DNA of 64,000 nucleotides. Origin: Firmicutes bacterium ASF500 (GTDB lineage Bacteria; Bacillota; Clostridia; Oscillospirales; Oscillospiraceae). The position numbers and the translations under genes were made by a program. Under the pieces are notes generated by a model. It saw only the letters and a program-made list of their open reading frames with translations, made no database searches and was not told the origin of the DNA. Location of the stretch: assembly GCA_000492175.2 (NCBI GenBank), contig CP097573.1, positions 3,348,001-3,412,000 of the forward strand, given 5' to 3'. Positions 41,210 through 49,943 of this stretch are shown piece after piece (the first letter of the stretch is position 1; each line of letters starts with the position of its first letter).

Positions 41210-42163
41210 ATGCCCTATGAGACTGACGAGCGCGTGGCCGAGTTGACGGAGCGGCTGGAAAACGGCGTCAGGGAGCTGTACGCCAGCGACAGCTATGCTC
41301 AATACATCACCGCTATGGCAAAATTTCATCATTACAGTTTTGGAAATGCCCTGCTGATCCTCTTTCAGTGCCCCCACGCCACCAATGTTGCCGGGTATAA
41401 CACCTGGACACAGTTGGGCCGTCAGGTGAAGAAAGGGGAAAAGGGCATCCAGATTTTAGCGCCTTGTAACTTCCGGGCCACGCTGGAACGGGAGAAGATC
41501 GACCCATTGTCCGGGCAGACGATTTACGGGCCGGACGGAAAACCGCTTACGGAAAAAGTGAAAATTGCCCCGAACCGCTTTAAGATCGCCCATGTTTTCG
41601 ATCTGAGCCAGACCGAGGGGCGGGAGCTGCCACAAATCGGCGTTTCCGAATTGAGCGGCGATGTGGCGGGCTATACCGGCATCTATGACCGGCTGACCGC
41701 CCTATCCCCTCTGCCGGTTATGCAGGAGGCTTTTGAGCGGAGCGCAAAGGGCTACACCAGCTTTATGGAGAACAGAATCGTTATCAAGCCCGGAATGAGC
41801 CAGGTACAGACAATCAAAACCCTGGTGCATGAGATTGCCCACGCGAAGCTGCACCAGCCGCAGGATCTGTTGGCAGTACCAACACCAGCGGAAAAGCGGC
41901 GAAAAGAAGTGGAGGCCGAAAGCATCGCCTATGTTGTGTGCCAGCATTTTGGCATTGACACCACAGACTACTCCCTCGCCTATGTTGCCAGCTGGAGCAA
42001 GGGCACGGAGCTTGCCGAGCTGAAAGCCTCGCTCAATGTAATCCATTCCACAGCCGGGGAAATCATTGACGCTATCTCCCCGCCCCCGCCGAAGCTGGAG
42101 CGGACGCAGGAACAGCGCCCCCGCCAGAAAGGAAACCGCCGCGCACAAAAAACACGAAGATAG
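41210..42163 (+). CDS. ArdC-type antirestriction protein with zincin domain
   Basis: 317 residues. The N-terminal ArdC ssDNA-binding domain (about 5-140: MAKFHHYSFGNALLILFQCP, then WTQLGRQVKKGEKGIQILAP) precedes a metallopeptidase domain (about 150-290) with HEIAHAKLH and the downstream Glu in EVEAESIAYVVC, so both metal-binding and catalytic residues are present. ArdC proteins protect incoming single-stranded DNA from restriction. Compare with the degenerate relative at 50526. Confidence 0.88.
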   Translation: MPYETDERVAELTERLENGVRELYASDSYAQYITAMAKFHHYSFGNALLILFQCPHATNVAGYNTWTQLGRQVKKGEKGIQILAPCNFRATLEREKIDPLSGQTIYGPDGKPLTEKVKIAPNRFKIAHVFDLSQTEGRELPQIGVSELSGDVAGYTGIYDRLTALSPLPVMQEAFERSAKGYTSFMENRIVIKPGMSQVQTIKTLVHEIAHAKLHQPQDLLAVPTPAEKRRKEVEAESIAYVVCQHFGIDTTDYSLAYVASWSKGTELAELKASLNVIHSTAGEIIDAISPPPPKLERTQEQRPRQKGNRRAQKTRR

Positions 42164-42174
42164 GAGTTGACCCT

Positions 42175-42507
42175 ATGGAAAAATTGACCGGGCAGACGCC
42201 CCTGCGGGAAATTGAGATTTTCGGTATTCCCGCCCTGTTCACGGATCAGGACATCCCACCCGACGAGCAAAGCCCTGATATGTTCTACTATGAGCTGGTG
42301 AGCGCCGATGGCAGCGCGGCCCTTTTGGGGACGGTACTGACCTTGATCCCTGTGGAAATCCCGGAGAGCGGCGAACGGGATGTTTACGACAGCGACCTTA
42401 TGCTGGACACGGCGGGGGAGCTGCTGACCCCGGAGGAATTTGGGGAGAAGTACCTCTCCCCGGTGAATGGCCCTAATCTGGACGAACGCTATGGAAAAGA
42501 TGATTGA
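42175..42507 (+). CDS. LPD28-like element protein
   Basis: 110 residues, acidic: GIPALFTDQDIPPDEQSPDM and YYELVSADGSAALLG resemble the LPD28 domain of large polyvalent proteins; ends near FGEKYLSPVNG. Unknown function. AGGAG site; overlaps the next gene by 17 bp. Confidence 0.7.
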   Translation: MEKLTGQTPLREIEIFGIPALFTDQDIPPDEQSPDMFYYELVSADGSAALLGTVLTLIPVEIPESGERDVYDSDLMLDTAGELLTPEEFGEKYLSPVNGPNLDERYGKDD

Positions 42508-43084
42508 TATTATCCCGTTTTTGCAGGGAATCGTGGAGGAAAACACCCAGCACTATCAATCGGACTTTGCCCACGATGAAGCGCGGCTGACCGCCGCCAT
42601 GCTGGAAATCAGCCGGGAAAAGCGTACATTTCTGTGGTTGAGCCGTCCCTGCGGGACACTATGCGTCCCAGAACGGGAGGCGTTTATCAAGGAAAGCACA
42701 GCACACATCACCTGGACGCATTACGACTATGACGCGGAGCATATCAAGGCGTACCGCGTCATCGTTGAACCTGGACGGGAGGGCGCTTTTGTGCTGGGCC
42801 AAGTTAAGCCCCTGCGCTATGGGGAGCAGGTAGAGCGTGTGAAGCAGAACGCTATTCACGCTGAAATGGTAGAACTGACCTTTGCGGACGGCACAGAGCT
42901 TGAACTGCCCTATGCAGCATATTCTGGGCACTTTCACAGTCTGATTAACGACCACGGGCGTATTGAACGCATCCACTATAAACCCGGAAATGAGCTGGAG
43001 CTGGACTGTGTTCTCCAGAAAGAGCGCATCGCCTCTGCCGTCAGAAAGAGGACGCCCCGTAAGAAGAAACCGGCTGTAAGGTAG
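42491..43084 (+). CDS. Hypothetical element protein
   Basis: 197 residues from ATG 42491 (42500 is possible). No family recognised. Contains a central beta-rich part (TWTHYDYDAEHIKAYRVIVE) and a basic tail (KRTPRKKKPAVR) suggesting nucleic-acid contact. Last gene before the IS4-family insertion; hairpins follow the stop. Confidence 0.6.
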   Translation: MEKMIDIIPFLQGIVEENTQHYQSDFAHDEARLTAAMLEISREKRTFLWLSRPCGTLCVPEREAFIKESTAHITWTHYDYDAEHIKAYRVIVEPGREGAFVLGQVKPLRYGEQVERVKQNAIHAEMVELTFADGTELELPYAAYSGHFHSLINDHGRIERIHYKPGNELELDCVLQKERIASAVRKRTPRKKKPAVR

Positions 43085-43090
43085 CACCCA

Positions 43091-43192
43091 CAGCGGACAG
43101 CGCCGCCGAAAGGCGGTGCTGTCCGAGCAAGTATGTCATTTGTTAAACACAAATGACCCTTGTTAGGGGGCGCAGCCCCCTTAAAACCCCTA
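43091..43192 (+). other. Cluster of three hairpins before the IS insertion
   Basis: GGACAGCGCCGCC with a GAAA loop (about 43096-43124), CATTTGT with ACAAATG (about 43137-43155), and GGGGGCGCAGCCCCC (about 43166-43180). The first looks like a terminator without a T run. Together they may end the left operon or form a structured 3' RNA. Confidence 0.6.
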
Positions 43193-43202
43193 GCCTACGG
43201 AA

Positions 43203-43220
43203 AATACGTCTCACCGTGAG
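43203..43220 (+). repeat. Palindrome copy 4, left part (split by IS)
   Basis: AATACGTCTCACCGTGAG. With ACGTATT from 44717-44723 it rebuilds a 25-bp palindrome in which both arms carry a matching G-to-A/C-to-T change (ATAC/GTAT), i.e. a compensated variant. Confidence 0.9.
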
Positions 43221-44705
43221 CAATGCCATTAAGTTAACCAGATATTCCCAAGTAAAGCGCAAAAAAGCACTTGACAAAAATGAAAAAATGTGCGGCAAGG
43301 CCCTGAAAACGAGATTGATTTTCAGGGGGGCGCACAAATGAAGAACACGGGCGGAGCGTTGAAGGAAAGACTGTTATCCATAATCGGAGCAATGGGGGAG
43401 CACCCGGAGCGGTATGCAAAGAACCCGGGCAAGGACTTTACCCGGCGGCGGTCGCTGACGTTGCCCACGCTGATCAGCCTCATCCTGACCATGGACGAAA
43501 AAAGTATGTGGAAGGGGCTGCTGGGATATTTTCAGAACGGGATCGGCACTCCATCGGCGTCCGCATTTGTTCAGCAGCGGAAAAAGCTGCTGCCTCAGGC
43601 GTTTGAGGACTTGTTCCACCGTTTTACCGACTCCCTGACCGCCGGGAAAAAGTTCCAGGGCTACCGCTTGCTGGCCGTTGACGGCACCTCCCTAAAGTCC
43701 ATGTCGTATCCCGAAGATTCAGATGCCTACCGGCCCGGCACACAGCGGCAGCATGGCTGGAATCTGTATCATCTCAACGCGCTGTTCGACCTGGAAAACG
43801 GGATTTATACCGATGTACTGGTGCAGAAGGAGCACACCAAAAGCGAGGACGCGGCTTTGTGTGAAATGGCGGAGCGTTCTGCGGGATCGGAGCCTGTGAT
43901 CCTGCTGGCTGACCGGGGTTATGAGGCGTACAACAATTTCGCCCATTTGGAGCAAGCCGGCTGGAAGTACCTGATCCGCCTCAAGGATCGGAACCGGACA
44001 TACGCTTACGGGGTCACGCTGCCCGACCAGCCCGAATTCGACCTGCCGGTGCATATCACCTTGGGACGGCTGACCCGGCGGCAGTTGGAGCAGCGGGGCA
44101 TCCCCATACCGGAAGCGTACTGCCGTCTCCCCAACAATGTGCCCTTTGATTATTTGGAACCTGGCAGTGCCGGTTTCTATCTGTTTTCTGCCAGAATTGT
44201 GCGTTTGAGGCTGAAAGACGGAAGTATGGAGACATTCATCACTAATTTGAACCAGACCCAATTCTCTCTGGCGACGCTTCGGCGTCTTTATGCCAGGCGC
44301 TGGGGAATTGAAACATCTTTCCGGCAGTTAAAGTATACTGTGGGCATGGTTCACCTCCATTCCAAGCGGCCCGAACTGATCCTTCAAGAGATATTTTCCG
44401 CCTTTATCATCTTCAACTTTACAAAGGCCGCTGCCTGGGAAGTGGATACCGCATGGGGCAGCTCCAAATATAAACGCTGCGTCAATTTTTCTGATGCGGT
44501 TTATCTCTGTTGCCAAACTTTGCGGGGCTGGTTCCTTGACATGCTGCCTCTCTTGGAACGAAAACTCCTGCCCTGCCGACCAGACCGCAACTTCCCACGT
44601 CCCATCATTGCCGATAACCGCATTTCCCCCATGTATGTCCCCTCTCGATAACCTTCCTCCCATATCGCTGCTATTTGGTTATTTCTGGTTAACTTAATGG
44701 CATTG
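43221..44705 (+). mobile_element. IS4-family insertion sequence in a palindrome
   Basis: 1485 bp with perfect 22-bp terminal inverted repeats starting CAATGCCATTAAGTTAACC at both ends, holding one transposase gene. Flanked by 11-bp near-duplications CTCACCGTGAG (43210-43220) and CTCACGGTGAG (44706-44716). They differ only in the central base and are reverse complements of each other. 11 bp is in the IS4-family range. Confidence 0.92.
43338..44651 (+). CDS. IS4-family DDE transposase
   Basis: 437 residues from ATG 43338. Catalytic motifs: first Asp in LLAVDGTSLKS, second in ILLADRGYEAYN, and the IS4 signature YARRWGIETSFRQLKY holding the Glu (Y-R-E-K block). Fits the length and order of family transposases, apparently intact. 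A TTGACA box lies about 65 bp upstream within the element. Confidence 0.9.
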   Translation: MKNTGGALKERLLSIIGAMGEHPERYAKNPGKDFTRRRSLTLPTLISLILTMDEKSMWKGLLGYFQNGIGTPSASAFVQQRKKLLPQAFEDLFHRFTDSLTAGKKFQGYRLLAVDGTSLKSMSYPEDSDAYRPGTQRQHGWNLYHLNALFDLENGIYTDVLVQKEHTKSEDAALCEMAERSAGSEPVILLADRGYEAYNNFAHLEQAGWKYLIRLKDRNRTYAYGVTLPDQPEFDLPVHITLGRLTRRQLEQRGIPIPEAYCRLPNNVPFDYLEPGSAGFYLFSARIVRLRLKDGSMETFITNLNQTQFSLATLRRLYARRWGIETSFRQLKYTVGMVHLHSKRPELILQEIFSAFIIFNFTKAAAWEVDTAWGSSKYKRCVNFSDAVYLCCQTLRGWFLDMLPLLERKLLPCRPDRNFPRPIIADNRISPMYVPSR

Positions 44706-44723
44706 CTCACGGTGAGACGTATT
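44706..44723 (+). repeat. Palindrome copy 4, right part
   Basis: CTCACGGTGAGACGTATT, directly abutting the right inverted repeat of the insertion sequence. A T/C stretch follows. Confidence 0.9.
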
Positions 44724-44726
44724 TCG

Positions 44727-45019
44727 TATTTCAATCAAAAAAGCATATTTTGAGTAACTTTTCAATTAACAGGAGGGTTACAACCTTATTTTTCAAACTG
44801 GAATATTTCATCAAAAGGTAGCTCATTTATGTCCAACAAACAATTATAGGAAATTGCAGGAGGGCTGTCCCTAAAAGCAGTCCTCCCCAATAATTTCACT
44901 TTCTATAATATCTCTCGGTATGAACTACTAATAATTTATAACAATATGTCTATTGTAATCGATATGTCACGTTAATGGCCTTACAGTCTCTTTGTATTAT
45001 ATGCACAAAAAATGAATTA
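44727..45019. other. AT-rich intergenic region before cargo operon
   Basis: About 290 bp of low-GC DNA with no supported gene. It marks the switch from GC-rich element backbone to AT-rich cargo. A GAGGGCTGTCCC...AGTCCTCC imperfect dyad near 44858-44886 could be a terminator remnant. Confidence 0.4.
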
Positions 45020-45049
45020 TTGACCTTTACATTAATGCTATTTTATAGT
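45020..45049 (+). promoter_or_regulatory. Promoter of the AT-rich cargo operon
   Basis: TTGACC (45020-45025), 18 bp, TATAGT (45044-45049). It would give a leader of about 65 nt before the first gene. Confidence 0.6.
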
Positions 45050-45122
45050 AAAATGACAAACGACTAATATTCTATATTTTTTCAGGCCTTTACTCAGCAA
45101 CATAGATAAATGGAGGATGTCT

Positions 45123-45665
45123 ATGATCTATAAAAATATTGTTTTTATGAAATATGGAACACATGCAGGTGATTTACCCGAAACTATTATTAGTAATAAA
45201 ATTAACGAAGTATCTTTGTTGGGTCATACATTTTGGGGATACGGTGGAACCACATGTCATCCTACTAACCAGATACAACCATTTTTATCTGCAAATAATA
45301 GTAGTGGAGAAAAAACCTACCTTTTGCTTTCCCGCATTAATTCTGTTTGGACTGGGAATAGTAGTCGCGCAATGTTCTATTCCAATAATCAAATTGAATG
45401 GCTTCCTATTCCAGAGGATAACGTTGTGACCGGCTCAAAATTTGCATTGATATGTACATCCTTTGAATCCTGTGAATTTGAGCTGGATTTGTCCCAGTAC
45501 CAAGTACCTATAGGAAAATCTAAGGGACAATTACTATCAAATTATATTTGCGGGCATACTACAAAAGGTTGTGGTGTATTGTCAGAGTTTCCAATGATAC
45601 AATCAAAACGGACAGTCCATATTTCAGCAATAGCTACAATTAAAACTGCTGTGTTTCTTCGGTGA
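45123..45665 (+). CDS. Cargo operon gene 1: unknown soluble protein
   Basis: 180 residues from ATG 45123 (GGAGG site; ATG 45117 is closer to it and less likely). Opens IYKNIVFMKYGTHAGDLPET, followed by a conserved-looking LLGHTFWGYGGTTCHPTNQI and a later SQYQVPIGKSKGQLLSNYI. Conserved-looking His/Cys/Gly stretches hint at an enzyme or nucleotide-binding role, but I recognise no named family. First of four same-strand, tightly spaced AT-rich genes. Confidence 0.65.
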   Translation: MIYKNIVFMKYGTHAGDLPETIISNKINEVSLLGHTFWGYGGTTCHPTNQIQPFLSANNSSGEKTYLLLSRINSVWTGNSSRAMFYSNNQIEWLPIPEDNVVTGSKFALICTSFESCEFELDLSQYQVPIGKSKGQLLSNYICGHTTKGCGVLSEFPMIQSKRTVHISAIATIKTAVFLR

Positions 45666-45680
45666 AGGGAGAAATAAAAT

Positions 45681-46541
45681 ATGTTATTAGATAATGCCTT
45701 GGAAATTGTCAAGAATATTCCAGAAATTGTTGATTACGTTGATTTGTTGCTTTATCATAGACCTGTTCCGCATCGTGAGTATGACCAAATATATATGAAA
45801 GCACGATATATGTTGCAACAGGTTGGCGATGTCTGGCCTGCATTGTCTGGTAAGAATGTGGTTTTTCTTGGTGATGGCGATGGAATGAGCCTATTATTTA
45901 CTTTGTTGTCTACGAAATATTCTATAGGTATAAAGAGTATGTCAATATTAGATTTTGATGAACGCATTCTTCATTCGCTTAAAGAAATAGAAGTATCTCA
46001 GAATCTAACCTGCTCAATATCTTACTATTTATATAATATAATTAATCCTGTGAATTATACTCTACAGGGGAAATACAATTATTTCTATATTAACCCACCC
46101 TATGGATCTAAGAATAATGGCCTAAGTTGTATCATGTGGCTTCACCGTTGCATGGATTTATGCTCTAGCAATGCAGAGGGGTGCATTATTGTTCCTTTTG
46201 ATGATATGTTTCCTTGGACAATAAAAAGCACTACAGCTATTATTGAATTTTTGAATCTTTCCGGTTTTGAAATTACTAACATAAAGAGGAATGTGCATCA
46301 GTATCACTTGGGAGATAATCCATCTTTAAAATCATCCATGATCCAGGTTAAGCGGATAAAGCCTCACCAGTCTGAATATCATGCACAAAAGTTCCCATTG
46401 AATATGTGCTTAAACTTATATGGTTCTCCCCGTGCAATACCGCAATATATTTATATTGACAAAGGGAATCCTCTCGGTAACGCTGATTTTAATTGGGAGT
46501 ATGGCGACATTTCAAACTTCTTATCAGGAAAACCTCTTTGA
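45681..46541 (+). CDS. Cargo operon gene 2: BpsA-like aminopropyl/methyltransferase-fold protein
   Basis: 286 residues. A Rossmann-type fold with GKNVVFLGDGDGMSLLF (cofactor-binding loop), the acidic strand end SILDFDERIL and the motif YFYINPPYGSKNNG. The order matches N4-bis(aminopropyl)spermidine synthase-like proteins (GDDD...DIDER...DPPYT) and, through NPPY, amino-methyltransferases. It could modify a small amine, a nucleotide or DNA. AGGGAGA site, 15 bp after gene 1. Confidence 0.6.
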   Translation: MLLDNALEIVKNIPEIVDYVDLLLYHRPVPHREYDQIYMKARYMLQQVGDVWPALSGKNVVFLGDGDGMSLLFTLLSTKYSIGIKSMSILDFDERILHSLKEIEVSQNLTCSISYYLYNIINPVNYTLQGKYNYFYINPPYGSKNNGLSCIMWLHRCMDLCSSNAEGCIIVPFDDMFPWTIKSTTAIIEFLNLSGFEITNIKRNVHQYHLGDNPSLKSSMIQVKRIKPHQSEYHAQKFPLNMCLNLYGSPRAIPQYIYIDKGNPLGNADFNWEYGDISNFLSGKPL

Positions 46542-46556
46542 ATGGGGGGATCAGCA

Positions 46557-47510
46557 ATGACCGCTTTAAAAATATTAGGAAATTTTCTAAAGAGTTATTT
46601 TTTAGAAATAATTATTGGTGTTTTTGGTGTAGCTCTGTCTATAACAGTTGCTTGTTTTACTGCAAATTATTCATGGCTAATAGGAATTGGTGAGACTTTT
46701 TTCGTGGAGTTAGCTTTATTTTCCATTAAGAAAGAGATAAAACTTTCTTTTGACAAGTATATCAACGACGAAATGCTTCATACCATAGATGAATTAAGGC
46801 TCACACAAGCGGAACTAAAAGCAGTATCATTAACACCACTTCTTGCAAAAAAGGAGAATCAAGTTGCTATACAAAAGGAGTTTGATCGAATCCAAGAAAC
46901 ATTATTGGAATTGCAGAACGGCAAACGACGGATTTATGAAAATAGCAGTTTATACAAAGAGCAGCAACAAATAGTCATGAAGTCCTCAAAAAGTATTTTA
47001 GCTATCCATGTTGTTACAAGGTTAGACGATCTTCGCCGCTGGGACCCAAAAACAATGATTAAGGAGTCCCAATTCTATACAGTATTGTATTCCACATTTG
47101 CAAAAAAGAAAAAGAACACATTCAAAAAGCAACGAATAGTTATTCTTCCTAAGTGGAAAATCTCAGAAATTAAAGATAAACATAGCGAATTAGTTAAGGA
47201 AAATCTGCTAGATTTGGATAAACTAAGCGGTGACGATAGGCAGCTTGAAGAATACTATCAGATTATAGAGCGTGTAGTAGCAGACCAAAAGGATCTTGGT
47301 TTCCAAGTGCGGTTTATAACCGCTAATGAAGTTCTTGCTGCAAAATTTTCTCATGTATATGATTGCTTAATTGGTGACGCTAAATATGGATTTGAATTTT
47401 CGAAATCGGCGTCTGCTGATGTGCGTGCATATGCCATTAATAGCAACGATTACATAGCGCAACAAATAAAAACATTTGAAGAATTATGGAATATTTCCAA
47501 GGAGTGGTGA
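46557..47510 (+). CDS. Cargo operon gene 3: two-TM protein with cytoplasmic domain
   Basis: 317 residues from ATG 46557 (GGGGGG site; 46542 is an in-frame alternative). Two hydrophobic helices (about 14-33 and 37-55), a long charged helical stretch (about 65-150), then an alpha/beta domain ending DVRAYAINSNDYIAQQIKTF and FEELWNIS. Membrane anchoring beside possible enzymes is common in abortive-infection systems, but nothing proves that here. Family not recognised. Confidence 0.6.
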   Translation: MTALKILGNFLKSYFLEIIIGVFGVALSITVACFTANYSWLIGIGETFFVELALFSIKKEIKLSFDKYINDEMLHTIDELRLTQAELKAVSLTPLLAKKENQVAIQKEFDRIQETLLELQNGKRRIYENSSLYKEQQQIVMKSSKSILAIHVVTRLDDLRRWDPKTMIKESQFYTVLYSTFAKKKKNTFKKQRIVILPKWKISEIKDKHSELVKENLLDLDKLSGDDRQLEEYYQIIERVVADQKDLGFQVRFITANEVLAAKFSHVYDCLIGDAKYGFEFSKSASADVRAYAINSNDYIAQQIKTFEELWNISKEW

Positions 47511-47515
47511 TAATA

Positions 47516-48091
47516 TTGAAATTACTTTACTTAACTGGATCTCCAGCAACGGGTAAAAGTACTATAACAAATGCCATATTCCAAATGGAACCATCTATCC
47601 AAATTATTAGATACTCTGATGAAATAAAAAACTTCTATGCAGAATCCAAACGAGGACAGTTTACGACATCACAACTTAGAATGGAATCTTCAAAAATTAT
47701 TTCCCATAATGATATAAGCAATATTGATCAATATATTTTAAAAAAAATTCAAACTAGCACGGCAAATTATATTATTCTGGAGTCACATGCTATTACTGTG
47801 GAGTCATATGGCTTCCGTGCAACCCCATTTTCAGTTCAATTGCTTGGAATGGTAGCTCCAAACCTGATAGTCTGCTTATATTCCGAAGCAGATCTCATAT
47901 TTGAAAGAATTAAAAATAATCCCCAGGGCCGACTACTGCAAAGCACGGAGAACATACATGTTGGTCAGTTTTTACAAATGTCTCTTGCTTTGCAGTATGG
48001 TATTCTAACTAATGCAGAAATCCATTTCATTAATACTCAACATGAGCCCCAAGTTGTGGCACAGCAACTTGTCCATATGCTAATTGCATAA
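47516..48091 (+). CDS. Cargo operon gene 4: P-loop kinase-like NTPase
   Basis: 191 residues from TTG 47516 (AAGGAG site); ATG 47486 inside the previous gene is an alternative. Walker A is LTGSPATGKSTI at the N-terminus, followed by a small-molecule-kinase layout: substrate strand IIRYSDEIKNFYAE, Walker-B-like YIILESHAITVES, and a lid-like RIKNNPQGRLLQS. Resembles adenylate-kinase or AAA_33-type kinases. Overlaps or abuts gene 3, closing the operon. Confidence 0.7.
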   Translation: MKLLYLTGSPATGKSTITNAIFQMEPSIQIIRYSDEIKNFYAESKRGQFTTSQLRMESSKIISHNDISNIDQYILKKIQTSTANYIILESHAITVESYGFRATPFSVQLLGMVAPNLIVCLYSEADLIFERIKNNPQGRLLQSTENIHVGQFLQMSLALQYGILTNAEIHFINTQHEPQVVAQQLVHMLIA

Positions 48092-48205
48092 AATTTCGAT
48101 TGAAGCGAGAAGTAAAACTATGTGGGAAGAGTGCTTTTTAAGTAAATTCCTCGTACACAGCAAAGTTGCGATGTCAACCAGCCCCATCAATTTAAATATT
48201 GTAAA

Positions 48206-48230
48206 AATGCGTCTCACGGTGAGACGCATT
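48206..48230 (+). repeat. 25-bp palindrome, copy 5
   Basis: Perfect arms, centre CGG, preceded by AAA and followed by a T run; the mobC ribosome site begins 19 bp on. Confidence 0.92.
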
Positions 48231-48258
48231 TTTTATTGCCCGAAGAAAGGAGGATGCC

Positions 48259-48567
48259 ATGCGGAAACGCGAAAAATTCATCGGCCTGTGGCTGAGCGAT
48301 GCCGAGTACCGGCACCTGCTGAAACAATGCACCCTGTCCGGCCTCAACTCCAGCGCCCTGCTCCGGCACAGCATTATGGGTGTCAATATCCAGCCCCGCC
48401 CACCTGACACCTACGCCGCCCTGCTCCGGGAATTGTCGGCCATCGGCAATAATGTGAACCAGATCGCGTATTGGGCCAACGCTACCAAGGGCATCGGTGA
48501 AGCGGAGATCGCTGAGGCCGCTGCGTTAGTCCGGCAAGCGTGGCGCATGGTAAAGGATGCGCTGTAA
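48259..48567 (+). CDS. mobC: MobC-family relaxosome protein
   Basis: 102 residues from ATG 48259 (AGGAGG site). N-terminal ribbon-helix-helix-like part (LWLSDAEYRHLLKQCTLSGL) and the MobC core IGNNVNQIAYWANATKG. It should bind near oriT and aid the relaxase. Its stop shares one base with the relaxase start (TAATG). Confidence 0.85.
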   Translation: MRKREKFIGLWLSDAEYRHLLKQCTLSGLNSSALLRHSIMGVNIQPRPPDTYAALLRELSAIGNNVNQIAYWANATKGIGEAEIAEAAALVRQAWRMVKDAL

Positions 48568-49943
48568 TGGCTTACGACAAAATCATTACCCTGCGGGGGC
48601 GTATGGATCACTGTATCGACTATGTGCTGAACGAGGAAAAGACCGGCCTCGCCACCGCGCTGGCCTATGTGGAGAATCCCGCCAAGACACACCAGCTTGT
48701 CACGGGCATCAACTGCGACCCGGACACCGCGCTGTCAGATATGCGCGCTACCAAGAGACGCTGGGACAAAAAGGGCGGCGTCCTGGGCTACCACATCATC
48801 CACTCCTACGCCCCCGGCGAGGTAACGCCGGACGAAGCCCACGCCGCCGGGGTGGAATTTGCCCAGCGTCTGCTGGGAGACAAGTATGAGGTTGTTGTGG
48901 CGACCCACGTTGACCGGGCGCACCTCCACTGCCACATCGTTTTCAATTCTGTTTCCTTTGTGGACGGGAAAAAATACCGCAGCGACTTCCAAAGCTATTT
49001 TGGGGACTTGCGCGGCACCTCTAACGAGGTGAGCCGGAAGCGCGGCCTATCCGTCATTGAGCCAGAGGGCCACGGAAAGCATTATACCGAGTGGACAGCG
49101 GAAAAACAAGGGCGAAAAATCGTGATGGCCGGGGTCATGCAGGATATTGACGCCGCCATCGGGGAGAGCTTTACCTTTGACTCCTTCCTCGCCGCCCTGC
49201 GGCGGCAGGGCTATACCATTAAATATGACTCGAATGTGAAGCATACCGCCGTCCAGCCCCCAGGCGGGGACTATGTATTCCGGCTGGACAGCCTGGGCGA
49301 CGGTTACACCGAAGCCCACATTCGGGAACGGCTGGCGGCGGCGCGGCGGGGCGAACCCTACGAGCTGCCCCTGCCGCCGTCTGCGCCGCCCATACCGCTG
49401 GTACGCCCCATTCCCCAGGTAAAAAAACGTTATACCGTTCGAGGGGGCGCTGTCCCCCGTCAGCCGCGCCGGAAAGTGCGCGGCTTTCGTGCGCTCTATC
49501 TGCGCTACTTATATTTACTCAACCGCTGCCGCCGCCCCCGGCGCACCCCGCCGCCCTCGGCTGTCCGCAGGGAAGTGGCAAAGCTCCAACGCTATCAAAA
49601 ACAATTCTGTTTTCTACTGCAATACCGCATAGAGACGGACAGCCAGCTTGCCATGCTGGGCGACGCCCTGCAAGGCCAGATTGACCTGCTGGTGGACTAT
49701 CGCCAGGAATTGTACGGGGCGCGGCGCGAGGGCCGGGACATAGGGACCGAGTTGGAGACTGTCAATGGCAAGCTGCGCTCTACCCGCCGCGAGCTGACGA
49801 TCTGCCGAAAAATTACGGAGGATATTCCGAAAATCAGGGATCGGGAGCAGCTCATGCGGCAGGAAGAACGGAGCAGCCATAAGGCCGTCCGGGATCGAAC
49901 GGACGAGCAAGTAAGAAAGGAGAAGAAAGGCAAATGGATGTAA
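48567..49943 (+). CDS. Relaxase of the mobilizable element
   Basis: 458 residues. Relaxase domain in the first 270 residues, with HUH metal motif THVDRAHLHCHIVFNSV at about 112-128 and an N-terminal Tyr (CIDYVLNEE) that may be the nucleophile. Basic and helical C-terminal half (LYLRYLYLLNRCRRPRRTPP and coiled-coil). Same family and layout as the relaxase at 21673, but clearly diverged. Coupled to mobC and pcfB. oriT is expected in the flanks of mobC but was not identified by eye. Confidence 0.9.
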   Translation: MAYDKIITLRGRMDHCIDYVLNEEKTGLATALAYVENPAKTHQLVTGINCDPDTALSDMRATKRRWDKKGGVLGYHIIHSYAPGEVTPDEAHAAGVEFAQRLLGDKYEVVVATHVDRAHLHCHIVFNSVSFVDGKKYRSDFQSYFGDLRGTSNEVSRKRGLSVIEPEGHGKHYTEWTAEKQGRKIVMAGVMQDIDAAIGESFTFDSFLAALRRQGYTIKYDSNVKHTAVQPPGGDYVFRLDSLGDGYTEAHIRERLAAARRGEPYELPLPPSAPPIPLVRPIPQVKKRYTVRGGAVPRQPRRKVRGFRALYLRYLYLLNRCRRPRRTPPPSAVRREVAKLQRYQKQFCFLLQYRIETDSQLAMLGDALQGQIDLLVDYRQELYGARREGRDIGTELETVNGKLRSTRRELTICRKITEDIPKIRDREQLMRQEERSSHKAVRDRTDEQVRKEKKGKWM

